A DNA stretch of 23,117 bases, taken from positions 1 to 23,117 of IMG/VR virus record IMGVR_UViG_3300010316_000053. One strand, 5' to 3'. Below, one piece after another: positions 13,358 through 22,200 of the stretch. The notes beneath the pieces were generated by a model, which ran no database searches, was not told where the DNA came from, and was given only the letters and a program-made list of their open reading frames with translations. The DNA comes from a virus. Numbering within the stretch: the stretch's first letter is position 1; each line of letters begins with the position of its first letter. Position numbers and translations under genes: made by a program.

Positions 13358-13376
13358 AGCAATGGAGACCCGACCA

Positions 13377-13796
13377 ATGAGCCTACGCAATGTTGGCACC
13401 GTCAAAGACACCACGACGGTCACGCTTTACCACCCCGCCACCAACGAAGACCTGCTGAACGCCGACAAGTCGCCCATGACTGTCACGGTGCATGGTCCGT
13501 ACAGCAATCGGTACAAGAAGGCGCTGCGCGACCAGCAGCACTCGCGGATGACGGCGATTGGCCGTGGCCGCGCCAAGTCGGCCACTTTGTCGCCGGAAGA
13601 ACTGGACGCTTTCAGCGAGGCACTGCTGATTGAGTGCATCGAGGACTGGAAGATCACGCTGGAAGGCGACAAGACGTTGCCGTTCTCCGCAGAGACCGCC
13701 ACTGAGGTATTCAAGGAGTTCCCTTGGGTGCGTGAGCAGATCAGCGCGGCGATGGGAGACGTGGGCGATTTTTTGGAACCATCCAAAGAGTCCTGA
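13377..13796 (+). CDS. Tail assembly chaperone, short form (G-like)
   Basis: A 139-aa protein in the position of lambda gpG, between the tube and tape measure genes. It contains VTLYHPATNEDLLNADKSPM and a helical C-terminal half (LDAFSEALLIECIEDW, EVFKEFPWVREQI). Such chaperones coat the tape measure and recruit tube subunits but are absent from the virion. Start ATG 13377 has GGAGAC (13364-13369) seven bases upstream; the in-frame codon at 13308 is rejected. The codons near the end read GAT TTT TTG, a -1 slip site giving the long form. Confidence 0.87.
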   Translation: MSLRNVGTVKDTTTVTLYHPATNEDLLNADKSPMTVTVHGPYSNRYKKALRDQQHSRMTAIGRGRAKSATLSPEELDAFSEALLIECIEDWKITLEGDKTLPFSAETATEVFKEFPWVREQISAAMGDVGDFLEPSKES

Positions 13797-14137
13797 CCGA
13801 GTACGCGGAGCATGATTTCCGGCTTGCCAAGACGGACAAGAACGGCGTCACGCTCCGCGCGCATCTCGAACAGGTCGCCAAGTCCACCGGACGCACCCCG
13901 CCTGAACTGGCCGAAGCCCCTGAGTTCCCCGACCGCTTCGCGCGGTTGTGGGAAGCCTTCATCGAACTGCACTCCGGTCGGTCTTACGGCATGAACGGCC
14001 CTGACTCCCTGTCGTGGTCGGACATCAAGGCGTGGAACGACCTGACACGATCGGGTTTGAAAGATTGGGAGGTTCGTGTCATAAAGTCCCTAGACCTGCT
14101 ATGGTTGCGGATCATGCGTGAGAGCGAGGAACAGTAA
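13377..14137 (+). CDS. Tail assembly chaperone, long form by -1 frameshift (GT-like)
   Basis: The product of slippage at T TTT TTG (13769-13775). Frame 0 runs from 13377 through codon 133; reading then continues in the -1 frame from base 13775 (GGA ACC ATC) to the TAA at 14135-14137, giving about 253 aa. The -1 frame is open across the site and encodes LTEYAEHDFRLAKTDKNG and LWEAFIELHSGRSYGMNG, a typical T domain that contacts the tape measure. It has no ATG or GTG and no ribosome site for its first 50 residues, so it must be reached by frameshifting. TAA overlaps the tape measure ATG. Confidence 0.85.
13769..13775 (+). other. -1 ribosomal slip site T TTT TTG
   Basis: In the zero frame the codons are GAT TTT TTG; both tRNAs can re-pair after a one-base backward slip (TTT TTT). 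It lies 21 bases before the frame-0 stop at 13794, and the -1 frame stays open for a further 360 bases. The pattern is X XXY YYZ, as in most siphovirus G/GT pairs. Confidence 0.85.
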
Positions 14138-17100
14138 TGGCTGATGTCGTCGGGCTTCGCTTTGTAACGACAGGCGAGAGAGAAGCCATCGCCGCGTATG
14201 ACAGGTACAAGGCGGGTCTTCTCAGTCTCGGGCAGGTACAAGACAAGCATGTCGCGGCGTTCAACCGGCGCGCCAGAGAAGAGTTGCGGGCGATCAACGA
14301 TGTGGCGCGCGCCGCAGCGCAAGCCGCGCGGGTTCGGCAGCAGGCAGCACAGTCGTACAACCAGCTTGCGGGGTCTATGTACCCCGCTGTCGCCGCCACG
14401 AACCGACTACAGGCGGCGCAGAAGGTTTTGCAGAACGCCTTTGACCAAGGCGTCATCTCGGCCCAAAAGAAGGCCGCGATGCTGCGGCAGTTGAACGCGC
14501 AGTACAAGGCCGACGAACTTAACCGATACGCCGCCGCGCAGCGCAAGGTCAGCGACACCATCATCCAAGGCGACGCGGTTGTGAAGCGTCTCAGCGGCGA
14601 TATGCAACTGCTCACTGAACGGCTGAAGCAGGGCACGGTCACGCAGCAGCAGCACGACACGGCGCTGAAAGCCTTGGCGCATCAGCTTGCGATCAATAAC
14701 AACTACGTTAAGGCCAACGGGCAGCTAAATGTCCAGAAGGCGATGGCCGAACTGCGGGCGACGGAAGCAACCCGTGCCGCCGCCGCCGCCGATGCCGCCG
14801 CAGCGGCCACCAAAGCCCGCCTGTCGCAGTCGTACAACCAGCTTCTCGCGTCCATCAATCCGGTCATTGCACGTCAGCAACAAACGCGGCAGACCGTTGA
14901 CATGCTCCGCGCAGCAGTCGCCGCAGGCGCGATCACGACAACGCAGGCCGCGCAGGCGTTGCTTCAGTACAGAAACGCGCTTCGGCAGATGGACGTAGCC
15001 AACCAGATCGCAACGCGCGGTATGAACCGCGTGGGTGTCATCACCCAGCAGGCGGGTTATCAGGTAGGCGACTTTATCGTTCAGATTCAGTCTGGCACGA
15101 ACGTAATGGTGGCCCTTGGGCAACAGGCTACGCAGCTTATCGGCACGTTCGCTATGCTGGCGCGCACCACTCGCGGCATTGCCATCTTCTCGGCGCTCGG
15201 TGTCGCGGTGCCGATTCTTACAGCCGTCGGGGCAGCCATCATGCGCGCCTCAGGCGAGTCAGATACGCTAGAGAAAAAGCTGCAAAAGCTGGACCAGTCC
15301 GCTGATAAGCTAGGTAGAACCCTCGACCGCCTTGAAGACACCGATCTAGCGGAAAAATTCGGTAACTTGACGGACGAGGTTATCAGCATCTCGAACGCTA
15401 TGGGGCTTCTTGACGAGTCCGCCCAGCTAAAGAACCTTATCGGTGTTTTGGATCGTGTAGAGGATGCCGCGAGCGCCAATGTGTTCCGAAAGTTCTTTGA
15501 GGGCATGGCTTCCGGCCTGACTTTCAACCTGGTGGGCGCGGGCGCAGCGCAGTCTGACGAGAAAGCCTTTCAGGCGCTCGGGTTCGGTATGGCCCGCAGC
15601 CAGTTTCTTTCGTACACGGAAGAACTGAAACGCTTGGCGCAGTCAGGCGATAAAGCGGGCGTCGTGGCAGAGTTCAACCGTTTCATCCAAGACGCTACGG
15701 ATAACGGGGCTGAGTTGTCCATGTCGGGCATCGCGCTTGCGGCGTCGATAGAGAAGGCGGCTCTCCAGACAGCAGAGACCGCAGCGCGTCTGAACGGGTC
15801 CGCTCAAGCTGCCAAAGACGCCGCCGAAGCCGAAAAACAGCTGGTAAACGCTATCCAGAGTAGCATTGACTATCGCTTCAGAAAAGAAGAGCAGTTGATG
15901 GCGCAGATTGTCGCCATAGACGAAGACGTGCAGAATAAGCGCATAGCGGCAAGTGACCGTGCTATTGACCAGCGCTACTCCAAAGAAGCGCAATTAATGG
16001 GGCAGACTGTCGCCATCTCTGACGCCAACGCCCAGCGCTCTCGGGGCATAGTCTCGGCACAAGAAAGGGCCATAGACCAGCGCTACTCCAAAGAAGCGCA
16101 ATTAATGGGGCAGACTGTCGCCATCTCTGACGCCAACGCCCAGCGCTCTCGGGACATAGTCTCGAGACAAGAAAGGTACATAGACCAGCGCTACTCCAAA
16201 GAAGCGCAATTAATGGGGCAGTCTTTGACGGCGGTTCAAAGCCAAACTGTTGCGCTTATGGATCAGACAGCATTGGCGCGTCGCCGACTGGAGATTCTGC
16301 AATCTTACAACGCTGAAGGTCAGAAAACCCCAGAGACATTAATGTTGGAGCTCGCTCTGGCTTCGGAATTGCTGCGAGAGCAGGAACTTCGAAAATTAGC
16401 AACGGATGGGATCACGCAAGCCGAACGAGATGCCGTTGACGAACTGGTTGAGGCGAACGCTAAGATCATGCAAGTAGAGGCTGGACTGGCGAATGCTGCT
16501 TCCGCCGCCAAAGGTTTGACCGCCGAACTGCGGGCAGCGGCTTCGGCTATGGCGTCTCTTGCGGGCATGGGGGCTTCAGTTGATGTGCGCATTGCGGGGC
16601 TAGAGGCTGAGATTAACGCTTATGCGCAAGGTCTAAACACTCAGGCAGAACGGAAGCGCGCAACAGAGCTTGAGAAGGCTCGCCAAGAGAGGGATAAGGC
16701 GTTCCTCGCTCCTGGGGCCGACGTTGCGGGTGTTGATGCAGTCTTTCAAGGCGTGGTTCAGCGTCTGGACAAAGAGGCGGCACTTACGACCAAAAGGGAC
16801 GCCATCGTCGAAGCCCAACGTGAAGACGACCGCGCGGCCAAGCGTGGCGGCACCGCAGCTCGCAAAGACGAGCAGTACCTCTACAAGCTGGAGCAAGAGG
16901 CCATCGCGCAACGCGCTCTGATCGGTCTCAGCGAAGAGCAGCGCATTCAGGACGAACGTCGTGCTCAAATCACGTTGAAGCTCTCTGAAGATGGTCGTGC
17001 GCTGACAGTAACTGAGCAACAGCGCATCGAAAAGATCATTGCGATGGAAGCTGAAACCCGCAAGCTGATCGAGGCCGAGCAGCAGCGCGAACAGTTGATG

Positions 17101-17661
17101 CAAACCATTGAGGGCAACATCAAGAGCGCCTTCATGTCGATGGTAGACGGTTCGCAGTCCGTCGAAGATGCCTTCCGCAGTATGCTACGGAACATCTTGT
17201 TGGCAGTGTACGAGCAGCAGGTGGCGGCACCGGCGGCGAAAGGTATCAGCAACTTCTTGAGCAACATCGTGAGTGGCTTCACGGGCGGCATAACTGCCGC
17301 TGAAGCGAACGGCGGGGGTTGGAACAACGGGGTCAAATTCTTCGCCAACGGCGGCGTGGTCGGCTCTCCGACCATGTTCGGCCATTCTGGCGGTCTCGGC
17401 GTTATGGGCGAGGCAGGCCCAGAAGCGATCATGCCGCTCAAGCGCGGATCGGATGGTAAGCTGGGCGTGGCGGCTAACGGTGGCAGCCTGACGGTCAACG
17501 TCGTCATGGATCCGAGCACTGGCGCTCTGGGCGCGTTCGTGCAAGATCAGGCGGGTCAGGTAGTCGCCAAGGCCGCCCCGCAGCTTGCGCAGTACGCCAA
17601 CAAGACGATGGTCGATCAACGTCGCAGAGGCGGCACAATGAAGGCGGCATTCAGAGGCTGA
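14137..17661 (+). CDS. Tail tape measure protein
   Basis: A 1174-aa protein that sets tail length and is later ejected with the DNA. It is mostly Ala/Gln/Glu-rich coiled coil (about 1-300 and 540-1030). A hydrophobic stretch (about 335-370, FSALGVAVPILTAVGAAIM) probably inserts in the host membrane. The closing motif GGVVGSPTMFGHSGGLGVMG and GEAGPEAIMPL (about 1072-1102) is a hallmark of tape measures. A 36-residue repeat lies at about 610-695. By the usual rule of about 0.15 nm per residue the tail would be near 175 nm. The ATG overlaps the chaperone stop, with GAGGA (14126-14130) six bases upstream. No peptidase domain is evident. Confidence 0.95.
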   Translation: MADVVGLRFVTTGEREAIAAYDRYKAGLLSLGQVQDKHVAAFNRRAREELRAINDVARAAAQAARVRQQAAQSYNQLAGSMYPAVAATNRLQAAQKVLQNAFDQGVISAQKKAAMLRQLNAQYKADELNRYAAAQRKVSDTIIQGDAVVKRLSGDMQLLTERLKQGTVTQQQHDTALKALAHQLAINNNYVKANGQLNVQKAMAELRATEATRAAAAADAAAAATKARLSQSYNQLLASINPVIARQQQTRQTVDMLRAAVAAGAITTTQAAQALLQYRNALRQMDVANQIATRGMNRVGVITQQAGYQVGDFIVQIQSGTNVMVALGQQATQLIGTFAMLARTTRGIAIFSALGVAVPILTAVGAAIMRASGESDTLEKKLQKLDQSADKLGRTLDRLEDTDLAEKFGNLTDEVISISNAMGLLDESAQLKNLIGVLDRVEDAASANVFRKFFEGMASGLTFNLVGAGAAQSDEKAFQALGFGMARSQFLSYTEELKRLAQSGDKAGVVAEFNRFIQDATDNGAELSMSGIALAASIEKAALQTAETAARLNGSAQAAKDAAEAEKQLVNAIQSSIDYRFRKEEQLMAQIVAIDEDVQNKRIAASDRAIDQRYSKEAQLMGQTVAISDANAQRSRGIVSAQERAIDQRYSKEAQLMGQTVAISDANAQRSRDIVSRQERYIDQRYSKEAQLMGQSLTAVQSQTVALMDQTALARRRLEILQSYNAEGQKTPETLMLELALASELLREQELRKLATDGITQAERDAVDELVEANAKIMQVEAGLANAASAAKGLTAELRAAASAMASLAGMGASVDVRIAGLEAEINAYAQGLNTQAERKRATELEKARQERDKAFLAPGADVAGVDAVFQGVVQRLDKEAALTTKRDAIVEAQREDDRAAKRGGTAARKDEQYLYKLEQEAIAQRALIGLSEEQRIQDERRAQITLKLSEDGRALTVTEQQRIEKIIAMEAETRKLIEAEQQREQLMQTIEGNIKSAFMSMVDGSQSVEDAFRSMLRNILLAVYEQQVAAPAAKGISNFLSNIVSGFTGGITAAEANGGGWNNGVKFFANGGVVGSPTMFGHSGGLGVMGEAGPEAIMPLKRGSDGKLGVAANGGSLTVNVVMDPSTGALGAFVQDQAGQVVAKAAPQLAQYANKTMVDQRRRGGTMKAAFRG
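15967..16221 (+). repeat. 108-bp near-identical repeat in the tape measure gene
   Basis: Copies start at 15967, 16075 and 16183, spaced exactly 108 bp (36 codons). The first two are full and almost identical; the third stops matching after 16221. Each encodes DQRYSKEAQLMGQ followed by TVAISDANAQRSR in the full copies. A diverged 33-residue version (DYRFRKEEQLMAQIVAID) lies just before. The spacing keeps the frame. Confidence 0.92.
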
Positions 17662-17662
17662 C

Positions 17663-18262
17663 ATGAGCATCACGTACCCGTTGAGCACTCCGACCAGCAT
17701 CGGCATCGCAGAGATCACGCTTCGCGCACGAAACGCCGTGGCGATCAGCGAGTCGCCTTTCAGCTTCAGCCAGCAGATCGTTCGTCACCCAGGACAACGC
17801 TGGGAAGCGGATGTGTCTCTACCGCCTGTTCGCAAAGATCTGCTCGCGCCGTGGCTGTCCATGCTCATCGCGCTGCGCGGGCAGTTCGGCACGTTCCTGT
17901 TGGGCGACCCAGACTTCACCGAACCGCAGGGCACCGCCACGGGCGGCACCATCTCCGGCGCGGCAGGCGCGGAAACAGTAACCGCTACGCTGACAGGGCC
18001 AGAGGTGTCTGATACGCTATTGGCCGGAGACTACATTCAAGTTGGTTCGGGTTCCGGCGCAAGGCTACACAGGGTATTGCAAGATCGTGTAGGCAGCGGG
18101 TCGATGGAAATATGGCCCGCACTTCGAGCAACATACACGAACGCAAACCTCACGCTGACCAACCCCCGAGGCGTGTTCCGGCTTGCCGCGCCTGCGACAG
18201 AGTGGAGCATCAACAACAATAATGCCTACGGCATCAGCTTTTCGGCAGTGGAGGTCATCTGA
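17663..18262 (+). CDS. Distal tail protein-like
   Basis: A 199-aa protein directly after the tape measure, the usual slot of distal tail (Dit-like) or tail-tip adaptor proteins. It is beta-rich: FSFSQQIVRHPGQRWEADVS, then LRGQFGTFLLGDPDF (about 72-86), a Gly/Thr-rich strand region and the closing WSINNNNAYGISFSAVEVI. This arrangement is common in phages of Alphaproteobacteria. It probably forms the ring joining the tube end to the tip. GAGG precedes ATG; TGA/ATG overlap couples it to the next gene, where GGAGG (18250-18254) lies in its last codons. Confidence 0.75.
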   Translation: MSITYPLSTPTSIGIAEITLRARNAVAISESPFSFSQQIVRHPGQRWEADVSLPPVRKDLLAPWLSMLIALRGQFGTFLLGDPDFTEPQGTATGGTISGAAGAETVTATLTGPEVSDTLLAGDYIQVGSGSGARLHRVLQDRVGSGSMEIWPALRATYTNANLTLTNPRGVFRLAAPATEWSINNNNAYGISFSAVEVI

Positions 18263-18822
18263 TGAGCCGTGACATCTCAACCTCCGTCAACACCGCCGTC
18301 GCGGCCCCGACCATTCAGCCGTTCTTCGCGGTGGACCTGATGTTTGACAGCCCGAACGAACTGTACCTGTGGTCGGGCTATGGCACCAAGACGATCAACG
18401 GCAAAGACTATCTTGGTGCGGGCGAACTGCTGTCCGTGTCCACCGTCACAGAGACCACCGACATATCCGCGCAAGGTGCGACCATCACGATTAGCGGCGT
18501 CCCGAGCGACCTTCTGGCGAAAGCCTTTGACGAGCCGTACCAGAACCGAGGGTGCAACATCTATTTAGGCGTCGTCGGTTCCGAGGCGGACTATGTGAGC
18601 GTGTTCGCGGGCTACCTCGACACGATGAATATCACGGAAGGCCCAGAGACCGGGACCATCGAGCTGTCGGTCGAGAACAAGCTGATCGACTTGGAGCGAC
18701 CGCGCGTGTTCCGCTACACCGACACGTTTCAGAAATCGCAGTTCGCGGGCGACAAGGGATTCGAGTTCGTCGCGTCCTTGCAGGACCAGCGTTTGCCTTG
18801 GGGTAAGGGTATCAAAGATTGA
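18262..18822 (+). CDS. Tail hub/baseplate-like protein
   Basis: A 186-aa protein resembling the N-terminal region of DUF2163-type tail hub proteins. Visible are FFAVDLMFDSPNELYLWSGY, an ISAQGATITISGVPSDLL block, GYLDTMNITEGPETGTIELS and the ending DKGFEFVASLQDQRLPWG, a pattern often found at the end of hub proteins. It lies between the distal tail protein and a GNAT gene, where lambda has gpL/gpK. It lacks the peptidase domain of gpK. Start uses a perfect GGAGG seven bases upstream. Its stop overlaps the TTG start of the next gene (TTGA). Function within the tail tip is inferred. Confidence 0.75.
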   Translation: MSRDISTSVNTAVAAPTIQPFFAVDLMFDSPNELYLWSGYGTKTINGKDYLGAGELLSVSTVTETTDISAQGATITISGVPSDLLAKAFDEPYQNRGCNIYLGVVGSEADYVSVFAGYLDTMNITEGPETGTIELSVENKLIDLERPRVFRYTDTFQKSQFAGDKGFEFVASLQDQRLPWGKGIKD

Positions 18823-19271
18823 TTTACCGCCAAGAGTTCATTGATGATGTCTACGAGGACTGCCAGCCGCTCATTGAGCAGCACTGGAAAGAGATTGCGC
18901 TGAACCAAGACAAGATCAAGCTGAACCCGAACTGGGACGCCTATAGGGCGTTGGAGGGTATTGGCGCGTTTCGGATCTTCACCGCGCGAGACGACGGCAA
19001 TCTGGTCGGCTACTTCGCTGTGTTCGTCGAACCGAACTTGCACTATCAAGACCATCTCTTTGCCCGCAACGACGTGCTGTTCTTGCATGAGGACTACCGC
19101 AAGGGCTTCTGCGGCGTTCGACTCATTCGCTTTGCGGAGAAGTGCTTGAAGGGTGACGGGGTGTCTGTTCTTGTGATAAACACCAAACTGCATAAAGATT
19201 TCTCTTCCGTCCTCCGGTGGATGGGGTTCAAGCATACTGAGTCCCTTCACACAAAGTACATAGGTGCCTGA
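18819..19271 (+). CDS. GNAT-family acetyltransferase
   Basis: A 150-aa protein with the GNAT layout: strand GNLVGYFAVFV (60-70), core VLFLHEDYRKGFCGVRLIRF (86-105) with an acetyl-CoA loop RKGFCG (94-99), helix, then VLVINTKLHKDF and a closing MGFKHTESLHTKYIG. GNATs transfer an acetyl group from acetyl-CoA to an amine on a small molecule or protein. Start is TTG 18819, overlapping the previous TGA (TTGA) with AAGGG (18805-18809) nine bases upstream; no better start exists, because the next ATG lies well inside the domain. GNATs sit at this position, between hub and J-like genes, in several phages. Target unknown. Confidence 0.82.
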   Translation: MIYRQEFIDDVYEDCQPLIEQHWKEIALNQDKIKLNPNWDAYRALEGIGAFRIFTARDDGNLVGYFAVFVEPNLHYQDHLFARNDVLFLHEDYRKGFCGVRLIRFAEKCLKGDGVSVLVINTKLHKDFSSVLRWMGFKHTESLHTKYIGA

Positions 19272-22200
19272 ATGGCTATCTCCGCAGGGTCCGCACTTTT
19301 AGCTACTGTCAGCTCCGGCGTGACTTTCAGCGCCGCCGCTGGTTTCGGCTTTTCTATGACTTTGGGCGCTTTCGGCACTAAGTTCCTCGTCTCGACTGCC
19401 ATCGGCGCGGCCATCAACGCCCTGACACCCAAGCCGACGACCCCCGGCGCGGCGGGCTACACCGTCACGGCCCGAGGGTCCAATCTCGACCACCAGATCA
19501 TCTACGGCCAGACCCGCGTGGCGGGTGCAGTCATTGCGGACTTCTTGGCGGGCGAGGGCGGGAAGGCAGGTACACGTTTCCTGCATCGCGTTCAGGTTAC
19601 AGCAGGTCACGAAATTGAGTCCTATGAGGAAGTCTACGTCAACTCCTACAAGGTGACGGAGTGGAAGGCGAACACGGCTGCGGGTGGCGTCGGTGCGGTA
19701 ACTGGCATCACGGATCTTACCCCATGGTATAATGATCCCTTTGCTGTGCTCGTGCCAACAAAACTGGTTGAGGTCGCGCCCGACGGTACTGAGACCGAAG
19801 TCACAGACGTTGACTACAGCAAAGGGAATGCGCTCGCCATACAGTTTTGGACGGGCGCTGATGACCAGATCGCGTCGACTCGACTAATTTTTGAACATCC
19901 AGAAGGCAAGTGGACTTCAGATCACCGTCTGCGGGGGCGTGCTTATGTGTATGTCCGCCTAGGCCGCGACGCGGAGGGTGACAACTTCCCGACAGGCGTA
20001 CCGGAGATCACCGCCGTCATCAAGGGTCGCAAGGTCTATGACCCGCGCGAGGTCTCGCACGATCCTGACGACAAATCAACATGGGCGTGGAGCGACAACC
20101 CCGCGCTCTGCATCCGGGATTACCTGACCCAAGACTTCGGTCTAGGAGAGAGAAGTACCCAAGTTGATGACGATCTCGTTGAGGCCGCTGCCAATGTCTG
20201 TGACCAGACCGCCGACGATGGTTCAACGCGCTACACTTGCAACGGCGCGTTCACGACAGGAATCCAGCCCTACGACCTGCTGAACAGCATCCTCACGTCA
20301 ATGGGCGGGCTACTCTGGTACGCCCAAGGGCAGTGGCGGATGAAGCCCGCCTATTGGACCGCGCCCACGGAGAGTTTCAGCGAGGGCGATTTTCGGTCGT
20401 CGATCAGCGTGTCTACACGGCACAGCCGCAAGGACAATTTCAACACGGTCGAGGGTACGTTCCGAGGCCCGAAGAGCAATTACGCGCTCACCACCTTCCC
20501 TGCGGTGGACAGCACTGCGGCCCTCGCGGCGGATGGCGGGACGGTCAGCAAGATCGACCTTGAGATGCCCTTCACCGACACGCCCGAGGAGGCGCGTCGG
20601 ATCGCTCGCATCGTGCTGGAACGCAACCGTCAGCAGCTCACCGTCCGCACATCGTTCGGCCTCAAGGCGTTCCGTGTGCAGGTCGGAGATATCATTAACC
20701 TGAGCCTCGAACGCTTTGGGTGGGTCAACAAGACCTTTGAGGTCACGGAATGGTCTTTCGGCAGTGTCGATCAGTACGACATCCAGATCGAACTGACCCT
20801 GCGCGAGATCACCGAGAGTGTCTTTGACGAGGCGGACGATGGCGTCACGTTTGAACTGGACAATGCCAGCGTGCCGTCACCCCTAGCCGGTCTTACGGTT
20901 GGGAATCTTTCAGTCATCACCAACGGCTTTTTCTCGACCGACGGTACGTTCATTAACAACCTGCTGGTGAACTGGGACGCGCCCGTGAACTCTAACGTCG
21001 CGGAGTACGCTGTAGAGTGGCGTATCGACAGCTTTGACTACGCCGCGAACGGCGGTATCGTGACTCTAGGAACGAGTCCTACGAACCGAGAAGTGTTCGT
21101 CTACCAAGCATACGAAGATGTGCTTTTCCGACAGCCAGATCAGGACGGTTTTGACTTCTATGTCACGGGCGGCGGGTCCACGCTGACTGAACAGGAAATC
21201 CGAGCGCAGTTTGAGGCATCCGCAGAGGGCGTCGCGGCGCGTTCCTACGTCATAAGCGGCGCTAAAGTGAACGGCACGGCGAATGAGTACAACATCTACC
21301 CTGTCCGAGACGATGAAATATACAGCGTGCGCGTGCGGGCGATAAACGACTTTGGGGCAGCATCTCGTTGGGCAGCGGCTACGGTGGACGCATCTAAAGA
21401 CGTAACCGCACCCAACGCGCCTACGAGCCTGTCCGCAACGGGCGGCATCCAGTCTGTTTCTCTATCTTGGATCGCGCCGACTACAAACACCGACGGCACC
21501 CCGCTCACAGACTTCCGCGAACATATCGTCTACGGGGGCACGAGCAGCAGCCCGACGACAGAGATCGGTCGCACAACAGGCCGGTCTTTCACGCACGGTG
21601 GACTTCTGGACGACACGACATATTACTACCGCATCAAGGCAGTGGACTATTCTGGCAACGATAGCGCGTATTCGGGGCAGGATAGCGCCGTCACGAATGC
21701 GGAGATCGCTGATGGTGTGTCGGTTTTGGTTGTCTATGCAGACGACGCTATTGGCACAAACCAAAGCCTGACCGCAGGGACTCGCCGCTACGTCCAATAC
21801 GTTGAATATACAGGAACCGCGCCGTCTCTCCCTGTAAGCGGCACTTTTGTCCTGTTTGTGGGTGAAGACGGCGCGGACGGCATTGATCCGATACTTATCG
21901 TTGTTGAAAGCCCTGTTGTCGTGGTCAACGCGGACGCAGCGGGTAACGACGACTACGCAAACACCGGCACAATCATCCGCGTTTTTGAAGGCGCAACCGA
22001 ACTCGTGTACGATTCTACGCCCGTTGCGGGGCAGTGGGAGATCACCTCAACAAGCGCCACGGGGCTGACGCTTGGCGCAATTACGGACAGCGGCACCTTC
22101 GGTACTGTGGCCGATCTTGTTGACATGCTCACGTCGCAAGACACACGAACAGCAACGTACACCATTGCGGGAAAACGGCTTGACGGCACCAATTTTACTC

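Noticed and set aside
13308-13376. N-terminal extension of the chaperone
   Set aside because: It lies in the structured leader with no ribosome site. GGAGAC-N7-ATG at 13377 is far better.
13946-14137. Independent 63-aa gene before the tape measure
   Set aside because: The same frame is open and coding-like back to the slip site at 13769. It is the end of the frameshifted chaperone.
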